Shown: piece after piece, positions 10,177 to 18,074 of the stretch
How the letters are laid out: each line of letters begins with the position of its first letter
How positions within the stretch are numbered: the stretch's first letter is position 1
NCBI RefSeq assembly: GCF_030056705.1
Contig: NZ_JASHIC010000020.1
Span: forward strand, 62,001-126,000
Length of the DNA: 64,000 nt
Direction of reading: 5' to 3'
Source: Flectobacillus longus
GTDB taxonomy: Bacteria; Bacteroidota; Bacteroidia; Cytophagales; Spirosomataceae
The notes under the pieces: generated by a model
What the model saw: only the letters and a program-made list of their open reading frames with translations
What the model was told of the DNA's origin: nothing
The model's database searches: none
Translations under genes and position numbers: made by a program

Positions 10177-11673
10177 ATGAAAAAATATATAAACGTAGCT
10201 TTTAAAAATGCAGGGAAGACACTCAAAGTATCGGTGGCTGCTCTCATGATGTTGACGGTAACGGTCTCTTGTACTGAAAAAGAATTGCTAGAACCAACTC
10301 CAATTACATCTCTTTCTGATTTACAGGCATTTTCTACTCCAGACCGTATTGTAGCTCAAGTATATGGCTTATATGCAAGTGCAAAATCTGGTCAGTTGTA
10401 TGGTGGTCGTTATTTAATATATAACGAAATCCGTGGCGAAAACTGGTTGAACGTTACATCAAATGGTGTAACAGGTTTACAAACTTGGAACCACACCAAC
10501 AACTCGTCTTCGAATGAACCAACTAACATGTGGAATACTGCCTATCTAGCCATAAACCGTGCTAATTTGTTTATGGAAGGGTTGGACAAAAATCCAAATG
10601 TTGTTGATGCAACTACTGCATCTCAATACAAAGCTGAAGCTCGTTTTGTAAGAGCATTGACTTACTTTGCTTTAGTAAATACGTATGCACAGCCTTTCAA
10701 CAAAGACGCAGGTGCTAGCCTTGGTGTGCCATTGCGTTTGAAGGGGGAAGTAGGTAGTGGTAACAACAACTTGAAAAGAAGTACGGTAGCTGAAGTATAT
10801 GCTCAAATCTTAGATGATTTGAATTTTGCAGAACAAAATTTGCCAGCTTCGTATTCATCACCATTGTTGAATACAACCCGTGCTCATAAAAACGCAGCTA
10901 TTGCTCTAAAAACTCGTATTTACTTACAAATGAGCAGATGGAGTGATGTAGTAACAGAAGCAAACAAAATTGTTTCGACAACTGCCCCTTTCAAAGCTTC
11001 GACTGGTGTAGCAAATGCGCTTCAAGCAAATATCGCTTCGGTTTTTGCAGCTCCTTATACAACAACTGAGTCTATATTCTCATTCCCAATGGGTGATAAT
11101 GACCTTCCAGGTACTCAAAATGGTTTGCATAGTTACTATGTTCCTGTAACTGGTATTGGTGACTATTCATTGAATCCAGCTGGTGTTGTAGGAAACCCTG
11201 CATTTACAGCAACTGATGCTCGTAGAACTAATTTTATCAAAAATGATATTGCTGGTGATGGTGGCCGTATCCGTTTGCTTAAATTTCCTACTGGTCCTGT
11301 TCACAAAGATTTTGTTCCAGTGATTCGTTACTCAGAGGTATTGTTGAACTTGGCTGAAGCAAAAGCTCGTTTGGCTGGTTCTGCTGTTGATGCTTCTGCG
11401 TTAGCATTGTTAAATGCAGTACGTAGCCGTTCTACTACAGCTTATGCTGCAGTAGATATTGCAACAGGTACAGCTTTAGTAAATGCAATCTTGACAGAAA
11501 GAAACATCGAGTTTTTGGGTGAAGGATTCCGTTCAATAGATTTGCAACGTAATTTGTTAGCTCTTCCTGCCAAGCCGACTGTTGTTGCGATTCCAACAAC
11601 TTCGCCAGCGTATATTTGGCCAATTCCTCAGACGGAGATTAACGTTAACAAAGACTGCGTACCTAACCCATAA
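10177..11673 (+). CDS. SusD/RagB-family surface lipoprotein
   Basis: Substrate-binding lipoprotein that forms the lid over its SusC partner at the cell surface. A lipoprotein signal ends in the lipobox at Cys32 (LTVTVSC). The TPR-like helical body carries typical SusD features: the early WNTAYLAINRANLFMEGL segment, QYKAEARFVRALTYFALVNTY, and the C-terminal ERNIEFLGEGFRSIDLQR followed by IWPIPQTEINVN. The 498 residues match the family. It is the second gene of the two-gene susCD operon and is followed by a terminator, so the downstream peptidase is probably transcribed separately. Ligand unknown. Confidence 0.95.
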   Translation: MKKYINVAFKNAGKTLKVSVAALMMLTVTVSCTEKELLEPTPITSLSDLQAFSTPDRIVAQVYGLYASAKSGQLYGGRYLIYNEIRGENWLNVTSNGVTGLQTWNHTNNSSSNEPTNMWNTAYLAINRANLFMEGLDKNPNVVDATTASQYKAEARFVRALTYFALVNTYAQPFNKDAGASLGVPLRLKGEVGSGNNNLKRSTVAEVYAQILDDLNFAEQNLPASYSSPLLNTTRAHKNAAIALKTRIYLQMSRWSDVVTEANKIVSTTAPFKASTGVANALQANIASVFAAPYTTTESIFSFPMGDNDLPGTQNGLHSYYVPVTGIGDYSLNPAGVVGNPAFTATDARRTNFIKNDIAGDGGRIRLLKFPTGPVHKDFVPVIRYSEVLLNLAEAKARLAGSAVDASALALLNAVRSRSTTAYAAVDIATGTALVNAILTERNIEFLGEGFRSIDLQRNLLALPAKPTVVAIPTTSPAYIWPIPQTEINVNKDCVPNP

Positions 11674-11694
11674 TTAGTACCACAATTGACTCAG

Positions 11695-11726
11695 AAGAGG
11701 TTATTCGAAAGGATAACCTCTTTTGT
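11695..11726 (+). terminator. Terminator after susCD pair
   Basis: Stem AAGAGGTTAT/ATAACCTCTT with an 8-nt loop and trailing T-rich sequence, 20 bp after the SusD-like stop. Confidence 0.88.
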
Positions 11727-11839
11727 TTTATAGCCTGAAAAGGTGATTTTGAATGAATCTTAGAGCCAATCGTCATAAATTCTTTTTTTCCTACTAATAT
11801 TTGCGTAAAATTCGCCCTTTAAAAATAAAATCAACTTTT

Positions 11840-14017
11840 ATGCAACAACTTCATCGATTATTGAGTGCTCTTGCGCTCCTATGTTTATTTTTTCCTGCTA
11901 CAGCTCAACAGGGTATCAATTGGAATAAAGGTGGAAGTGATTATACTACCTTAGAAGCGAATCAGATTGTTCGTGTGAATCCAATTACTGGTCAAAAAGA
12001 TGTAGTAATTGCCAAAAATTTACTCACCCCAAAAGGCGCTAATGACGAACTACAAGTGCGTAGCTACAGCTTTTCGGAGGACAACCAAAAAGTACTCATT
12101 TACACCAATACCAAAAGAGTATGGCGTTTGGATACCAAAGGAGACTACTGGATTTTAGACCTCAAAACCAACCAACTTTCACAACTAGGAAAAGGATTTG
12201 ATGCCTCTTCTTTGATGTTTGCCAAAATTTCTCCAGATAGTAAATCAGTCGCATTTGTTTACAAAAACAATATTTATGTTGAGAATATTGCCACTCATAA
12301 AATCTCAGCATTGACCAAAGATGGTACAAAAAAACTTATCAATGGGACATTTGATTGGGCTTATGAAGAAGAGTTTTCATGTAGAGATGGTTTCCGTTGG
12401 AGTCCTGATAGTAAGTCTATTGCTTACTGGCAAATAGATGCAAATACCATCAGAGATTTTTATATGATTAATAATACGGATTCTGTTTATTCAAAAATTG
12501 TTCCAGTCGAATATCCAAAGGCTGGTCAAACACCTTCTTCATGTCGTATAGGCGTAGTGTTATTGGCAACAGCCCAAACAAAATGGATGAAACTTCCAGG
12601 AGCTACCAACAACAATTATATTCCTAAAATGGAGTGGGTACCTAATACTAATAAGCTGATTATTCAACAATTGAATCGTAAACAAAATGTATCTACTTTG
12701 TTTATTGCTGAAACACAAACTGCTGTTACTAAAGCTATCTATAAAGAAACTGATGAAGCTTGGGTTGAGTTTAACAATCGTTCAGGTGAAAGTGTAGGTT
12801 GGGATTGGCTTGAGAATGGTAAGTCATTTTTGTGGATTTCAGAAAAAGATGGTTGGAATCATGCTTACAAAATTACTTTGGATGGAAATGAACAATTATT
12901 GACTCCTGGAGACTTTGATGTGATTGACATCTTAAGTTATAGTGAACAGAACAACAAAGTGTATTACACGGCATCTCCTGATAATCCTCGTCAACGTTAT
13001 CTATATAGTACAACTTTGGATGGACAAGGTAAAAGTGTACGTGTTACACCTCAAACACAAAATGGTACGCACTCATACGAAATCTCACCTGACCAAAAAA
13101 TGGCTTTTCACTCCTTTAATTCAAGCCAAATTAGCCGTATGAGCGAAGTAGTAAATCTACCTGATCATAGTGTAGCAGGCGGAAAAGAAGGTATCGAAGC
13201 TAAACTATCAAAGGTACGTTTGGCTCAACGTCCTATCGAATTTTTTGATATTCCTATAGAAGGTGGCGTAAAATTGAGTGCTTGGATGGTAAAGCCTGCC
13301 AACTTTGATTCTACTAAAAAATATCCAGTTGTTTTTTATGTATATACCGAACCAGCGGGTGCTACTACCAAAGATGAATATTATACAGGTCGCAACAATT
13401 TGTATCAAGGTGATATGGGTAAAGATGGTTATATCTATGTGTCTATCGACGGACGTGGAACGCCACTTCCTAAAGGACGTGCATGGCGTAAAGGTATTTA
13501 TCGTAAGATTGGTCAAATCAATATTGCTGACCAAGCAGCAGGGGCAAGTTATTTGTTGAAAAGACCTTATATGGATAGCTCACGTGTAGCCGTATGGGGA
13601 TGGAGTGGTGGAGGGTCTACCACGCTAAACTTATTGTTTCAATACCCACAAATATACAAAACGGGTATTGCCGTAGCCGCTGTAGGAAACCAGTTGACTT
13701 ATGACAATATTTATCAAGAAAGATACATGGGTTTACCACAAGAAAATAAAGAAGATTTTGTGAATGGTTCGCCTATTACTCATGCCAAAAATTTGCAAGG
13801 ACACTTATTGTACATTCACGGAACCGGCGACGATAATGTACATTATCAAAATGCAGAAATGCTATTGAATGAATTGATTAAGTACAATAAACAATTCGAG
13901 TTTATGGCTTATCCAAACCGTTCACATGGTATTAGTGAAGGCGAAGGAACGAGCAAACACCTTTCAACACTTTACACTAATTATCTGAGAAAATATTGTC
14001 CTCCGGGCGGAAAATAA
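11840..14017 (+). CDS. Dipeptidyl peptidase IV-like serine peptidase (S9B)
   Basis: Exported prolyl-type aminodipeptidase removing N-terminal X-Pro or X-Ala dipeptides. An N-terminal beta-propeller (DPPIV_N, about 80-450) includes the glutamate-pair motif WAYEEEF that holds the substrate amino terminus, and is followed by the alpha/beta-hydrolase domain. The triad, numbered from the ATG chosen here, is Ser589 in GWSGGGS, Asp664 in HGTGDDNVH and His696 in NRSHGIS. The nucleophile elbow reads GWSGGG rather than the more usual GWSYGG. The frame opens at a TTG at 11801, but ATG 11840 directly precedes a good signal peptide (QQLHRLLSALALLCLFFPATA), so I place the start there (725 aa). It probably degrades peptides in the periplasm. 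Confidence 0.93.
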   Translation: MQQLHRLLSALALLCLFFPATAQQGINWNKGGSDYTTLEANQIVRVNPITGQKDVVIAKNLLTPKGANDELQVRSYSFSEDNQKVLIYTNTKRVWRLDTKGDYWILDLKTNQLSQLGKGFDASSLMFAKISPDSKSVAFVYKNNIYVENIATHKISALTKDGTKKLINGTFDWAYEEEFSCRDGFRWSPDSKSIAYWQIDANTIRDFYMINNTDSVYSKIVPVEYPKAGQTPSSCRIGVVLLATAQTKWMKLPGATNNNYIPKMEWVPNTNKLIIQQLNRKQNVSTLFIAETQTAVTKAIYKETDEAWVEFNNRSGESVGWDWLENGKSFLWISEKDGWNHAYKITLDGNEQLLTPGDFDVIDILSYSEQNNKVYYTASPDNPRQRYLYSTTLDGQGKSVRVTPQTQNGTHSYEISPDQKMAFHSFNSSQISRMSEVVNLPDHSVAGGKEGIEAKLSKVRLAQRPIEFFDIPIEGGVKLSAWMVKPANFDSTKKYPVVFYVYTEPAGATTKDEYYTGRNNLYQGDMGKDGYIYVSIDGRGTPLPKGRAWRKGIYRKIGQINIADQAAGASYLLKRPYMDSSRVAVWGWSGGGSTTLNLLFQYPQIYKTGIAVAAVGNQLTYDNIYQERYMGLPQENKEDFVNGSPITHAKNLQGHLLYIHGTGDDNVHYQNAEMLLNELIKYNKQFEFMAYPNRSHGISEGEGTSKHLSTLYTNYLRKYCPPGGK

Positions 14018-14616
14018 GGGCTAAGTGCATGAATATGTTAACAATAAATACGTTCTACACCTATGTAAAGTTAGTTTTTTACCAAAAAAAGCTCAAAAAC
14101 TACAGTTTATCGAAATTATTGGTTGAATCCACTTAGATTAAGTAAGTTTGTTCAATTAAGGTAAAACCATTATTCTACATGGTTTCTTCATGATAAGTAA
14201 ATGGGATTATCTATTTAATATTATTTAGAGATAATGGAGGTATTTAGTTTATGAATGACTTCCTAATAGGAAAGATATTATTAACCTACTGAGTTTAGAT
14301 TACAATAGATATAGATAAGCAACCTAACCACTTTATAAAAAATATTGGTATTGCCAGCACTACCTAACCACTCTTAAAGTACAAGTAATAAAACAAAACC
14401 ACAAAAACTTTTACCTACCAACGAAAATTGGCATTTAAGTTGTGGTATTTTAAGAAATCACAATAGTATGTATAGAATTAATTGTACAAATTTGTGAAGT
14501 GTAGCTTATTTTGATATGACCATTATTGTACCAATACTAATACAAGTAGTAACAGCAAAGTGTAGTAATGCTCCTCGCCAATTCATTAAACTGCATTATC
14601 TAATCTCTCTAATACA
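14018..14616. other. Intergenic region before the FIST operon
   Basis: About 600 bp, AT-rich, without a credible gene. A promoter-like pair, TTG at 14119-14121 and TAAGTTTG at 14143-14150 with a 21-bp spacer, would give a leader of about 460 nt for the FIST gene. The phrase CCTAACCAC occurs twice (about 14322 and 14363). I see no terminator after the peptidase. Confidence 0.45.
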
Positions 14617-15756
14617 ATGAAAATTTGTCAAAGTACCTATCGCTCAGACGCTTGGGAGAGTATAAGAATCGATGAAGGATTTTCTTCAGAAAAAGCACAA
14701 TTAGTCATCGTATTTGGAGAACGTAAGTTATTCGAAAAAATGCAAGTTTATTCGAAAATGCGTGAGGATTTTCCACATGCTGAAATAGTAATAAACTCAA
14801 CTGCAGGAGAAATTTTTAATACAGGAGTAGAAACACAAACAATTGTAGTTACTGCCTTGCAATTTGAGGATACTCAAATCAAAACAACACAAATAGATAT
14901 TAGCGATACAAGTGAAAGTTATCAAGCCGCTTGTCAGTTAGTAGAGGCGTTACAGGCTGATGATTTGGTACATATCATCGTTATATCTGATGGTAGCGTA
15001 GTAAATGGTAGTGCGTTAGTACGTGCACTCAACGAACATACATCTCCACACGTTACTGTTACAGGTGGATTGGCTGGTGATGATGATAGATTTGAGAAAA
15101 CCTTAGTAGGCCTCAATGCCGAACCTTCCGAAGGAAAAATTATTGGCATTGGTTTTTATGGTAATCATTTGCGTATAGGACACGGAACTATGGGTGGTTG
15201 GGATGTTTTTGGGCCTGAACGTGAAATTACTCAATCTCAATATAATGTCTTGTATTCTATTGGAGGAAAACCCGCTTTGGAGCTTTACAAAGAATATTTA
15301 GGTAAATATGCAAAAGATCTTCCTGGAGCAGCTTTGTTATTCCCATTATCTATGCGAGTAGACGCAGACTCTGCACCAGTAGTTCGAACAATTCTTTCGA
15401 TTGACGAAAAACAACAAAGCATGACTTTTGCTGGAGAAATACCTAAGGGCGCTTTGATTCGTTTTATGAAAGCAAATTTTGATAACCTACTCGATGCCTC
15501 TTCAGAAGCTGCCGAAAATGCACTTCAATCGCTTTCATTTAAGCCCGAATTAGCGATACTAATTAGTTGTGTCGGGCGTAGGCTAGTATTAGGATATAGA
15601 ACTGAAGAGGAGCTAGAAGCTGCTCGTGAAGTGTTTGGACCTGATACTTGTATTACTGGATTTTATTCGTATGGAGAAATTTCTCCGTTGATGGCCGAAG
15701 CCAAATGCGACCTTCACAACCAAACCATGACTATTACGACATTTACAGAGATTTGA
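14617..15756 (+). CDS. FIST-domain sensor protein
   Basis: FIST proteins (FIST_N plus FIST_C domains) are intracellular small-ligand sensors, proposed to bind amino acids, usually linked to histidine kinases or chemoreceptors. The N-terminal half carries the family pattern INSTAGEIFNTGV and VTVTGGLAGDDDRF; the C-terminal half carries YNVLYSIGGKPALELYKEYLG and ends with TCITGFYSYGEISPL. There is no signal peptide or membrane segment, so it is cytoplasmic. At 379 residues it is full length. The kinase gene starts 5 bp after its stop, so the two are co-transcribed and probably form one sensor-kinase complex. The ligand is unknown. Confidence 0.92.
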   Translation: MKICQSTYRSDAWESIRIDEGFSSEKAQLVIVFGERKLFEKMQVYSKMREDFPHAEIVINSTAGEIFNTGVETQTIVVTALQFEDTQIKTTQIDISDTSESYQAACQLVEALQADDLVHIIVISDGSVVNGSALVRALNEHTSPHVTVTGGLAGDDDRFEKTLVGLNAEPSEGKIIGIGFYGNHLRIGHGTMGGWDVFGPEREITQSQYNVLYSIGGKPALELYKEYLGKYAKDLPGAALLFPLSMRVDADSAPVVRTILSIDEKQQSMTFAGEIPKGALIRFMKANFDNLLDASSEAAENALQSLSFKPELAILISCVGRRLVLGYRTEEELEAAREVFGPDTCITGFYSYGEISPLMAEAKCDLHNQTMTITTFTEI

Positions 15757-15761
15757 TTTAT

Positions 15762-17282
15762 ATGCAAAACGATCAATTACATAAACTTCTTTCAAAACAG
15801 GTAAATCGCTTCCTAAATACAGAATCACAAGTAAGAGAGGACGTGGTGAAATTTTTGAAAGTGGTTAGTGACTCCTACGTAAACTTTGATAGAGATAAAG
15901 AGCTTTTTGAGCATTCTTCGTCTCTTAATGAAAAAGAATACGCTGAAATAAATATTCGACTTAAGGATGAAATAGGTCAACGTAGACGCTCGATTGAGAA
16001 ACTGATAGAGGCGATTCACTCACTTGAAACAGATAATTCTTTACCTTCGTTTGATGCAGATAATTTATTGCTTTTAGTGGATTATTTACAAAAGCAAATT
16101 GATAATCGTAAAAAAATGGAGTCAGAACTTCGCCAAGCAAAAGACGCTGCCGAAAAAGCTACACAAGCTAAGTCTGAGTTTTTGTCAATGATGAGCCACG
16201 AAATCAGAACACCACTTAATGCAATTGTCGGAATGACCTATCTGATGCAACAAGAAGAGTGTTCGCCAACGATGGCTGATAATTTAAAAACACTACAGTT
16301 TTCTACAGATAATCTACATGTGCTTATCAACGATATTCTTGACTTTAGTAAAATTGAAGCAGGTAAGGTTGATTTAGAAGCTACTCCATTCGATTTTAAA
16401 CAATTAGTTTCTAATATCAAAAGAGCTAATCAGGTAAAAGCTGAGGAAAAAGGGAATAGAATTCGCCTAATGGTAGACGATGATATACCTGATTCATTAA
16501 TTGGGGATCCTCTCCGTTTGGGTCAAATTTTATCTAATTTGGTTTCTAACGCAGTAAAGTTTACTATTAATGGGAATATTTCGTTAGAAATTTCTTTGGT
16601 TAGTAAGACCGACGAAGAAGCTCAAATTTATGTTTCGGTAAAGGATTCAGGTATTGGTATTCCTGTAGAAAAACAAGAATTAATTTTTGAACAGTTTACA
16701 CAGGCCAATTCTGAAACAACTCGTAAGTTTGGGGGTACTGGCTTGGGATTAGTAATTACCAAAAAGCTACTTGAGTTACATGGCAGTAGGATTCAATTAG
16801 AAAGTGAAGAAGCAAAAGGTGCAAAATTTTATTTCACCCTAAAACTTAAGATTGGTAATGGTATTAAAACCATTCAAACGCCTGTTGCCGAAAGTATCAA
16901 TGAGGTAAGTCTAAAAGGTGTAAAGGTTTTATTGGTAGAGGATTACCCAGTCAATGTTAAAGTTGCGTCTAAATTTTTAACACGTTGGGAGATAGATTTT
17001 GATGTTGCCGAAAATGGACTAGTGGCCGTTGAAAAATATAAAAATGGCAATTATGATGTAATTCTAATGGACTTATTGATGCCAGAAATGGATGGCTACA
17101 CGGCTACTTTGCGTATTCGCGAACTTAATCCTGATATTCCAATTATTGCACTTACGGCTTCAGCAACGCTCAATAACCAAGATAGAGCCTTTGAGGTAGG
17201 AATGAATGATTATGTAACAAAACCATTTAATCCGAAGGAGTTATTCCAGAAAATTGGTAAATATAGCCGTCGTGGCTCATGA
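15762..17282 (+). CDS. Cytoplasmic hybrid histidine kinase with C-terminal receiver
   Basis: Hybrid sensor kinase of 506 residues from the ATG at 15762; a longer frame overlaps the FIST gene but this start is 5 bp after that stop. There are no membrane segments. The N-terminal 120 residues are helical and coiled-coil-like, probably the contact for the FIST partner. Then come HisKA with SHEIRTPLN (phospho-His146), HATPase_c with N box NLVSNAVKF, G1 DSGIGIP and G2 GGTGLGL, and a receiver with the acidic pocket in VLLVEDYP, phospho-Asp437 in LMDLLMPEMDGY and Lys in VTKPF. It has no output or HPt domain, so it must pass phosphate to a separate HPt; one lies in the convergent neighbour kinase. Confidence 0.93.
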   Translation: MQNDQLHKLLSKQVNRFLNTESQVREDVVKFLKVVSDSYVNFDRDKELFEHSSSLNEKEYAEINIRLKDEIGQRRRSIEKLIEAIHSLETDNSLPSFDADNLLLLVDYLQKQIDNRKKMESELRQAKDAAEKATQAKSEFLSMMSHEIRTPLNAIVGMTYLMQQEECSPTMADNLKTLQFSTDNLHVLINDILDFSKIEAGKVDLEATPFDFKQLVSNIKRANQVKAEEKGNRIRLMVDDDIPDSLIGDPLRLGQILSNLVSNAVKFTINGNISLEISLVSKTDEEAQIYVSVKDSGIGIPVEKQELIFEQFTQANSETTRKFGGTGLGLVITKKLLELHGSRIQLESEEAKGAKFYFTLKLKIGNGIKTIQTPVAESINEVSLKGVKVLLVEDYPVNVKVASKFLTRWEIDFDVAENGLVAVEKYKNGNYDVILMDLLMPEMDGYTATLRIRELNPDIPIIALTASATLNNQDRAFEVGMNDYVTKPFNPKELFQKIGKYSRRGS

Positions 17283-17306
17283 TACTGGTAGGTTTTTATA
17301 AAAAAG

Positions 17307-17340
17307 AAGGGATAAGGTTTTATAGAACCTTATCCCTTTT
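17307..17340. terminator. Bidirectional terminator between convergent operons
   Basis: A 13-bp perfect stem AAGGGATAAGGTT/AACCTTATCCCTT with a 6-nt loop lies between the convergent kinase and LytTR genes. T-rich sequence follows it on both strands, so it can end both transcripts. Confidence 0.85.
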
Positions 17341-17380
17341 ATATTTTTAAGAAGGAGTTTTTGGGGCGTTGTGTCTTGAT

Positions 17381-18073
17381 TTATAGCATATTAAGTCGAT
17401 TCATTAATTCTGACTTATTAGCTCTGCTAATAGGAATAACTTTATTGGCAATCACTAAATTATTTTCTTCGATATCTACAATTTTATCAAGGTGAACAAT
17501 GTAAGAGCGATGTACCCGTAAAAACTGTTTTCCTAATTTTTCTTCTAAAGACTTCATTGTAGTATGAATCACGTATGATTGCTTGCTGGTATAGATTTTT
17601 ACATAGTCACCTACATTTTCTACAAACTGGATATCAGAATAAGGAAGTCGAATATATCTACCTTCATGCTTGATATAAATTTCGTTATGCTGTTGTAGAG
17701 GGCTATCTTTTTTCTGGCGTAGGTCCAAGACTTTTTCTACAGCAAGATTGAATCTTGGTCCTGTAATCGGTTTTTTTAGATAATCTGTTACTTGATATTG
17801 AAAAGCATCATAAGCATATTCAATTTTTGAAGTTGTTAAAATTACCTGAGTGGTAGTGGTGGTTATTTTTTCTAACAAATCAAAACCTGTCATTTCGGGC
17901 ATTTCAACGTCAAGCCATATCAAATCAATCTCGTTTTGTTCTAGTACTTTAAGGGCTTGCTGGACGTTTTCACAAATGGCCACCAACTCTAGAGCACTAT
18001 GTTGTTCGCATAGTTTTTGCAGGGATTTCCTGGCCATTATTTCATCGTCAACAATGATACATCGTAACTTCAT
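17381..18073 (-). CDS. LytTR-family response regulator
   Basis: DNA-binding response regulator of the LytR/AlgR type. The receiver domain (1-120) has the DD acidic pair, phospho-Asp55 in IWLDVEMPEMTGFDLL, and Lys in YLKKP. The LytTR DNA-binding domain (about 130-230) shows IQFVENVGDYVKIYT and FLRVHRSYIVHLDKI. At 230 residues it has the standard length. It follows the large hybrid kinase with a 1-bp gap, so kinase and regulator are translationally coupled and form a cognate pair. Its targets are not apparent here. Confidence 0.95.
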   Translation of the reverse strand: MKLRCIIVDDEIMARKSLQKLCEQHSALELVAICENVQQALKVLEQNEIDLIWLDVEMPEMTGFDLLEKITTTTTQVILTTSKIEYAYDAFQYQVTDYLKKPITGPRFNLAVEKVLDLRQKKDSPLQQHNEIYIKHEGRYIRLPYSDIQFVENVGDYVKIYTSKQSYVIHTTMKSLEEKLGKQFLRVHRSYIVHLDKIVDIEENNLVIANKVIPISRANKSELMNRLNML

Positions 18074-18074
18074 T

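Noticed and set aside
11840-14017. Variant GWSGGG elbow taken as loss of peptidase activity
   Set aside because: Ser, Asp and His of the triad are all present, and the tyrosine position of GWSYGG can vary.
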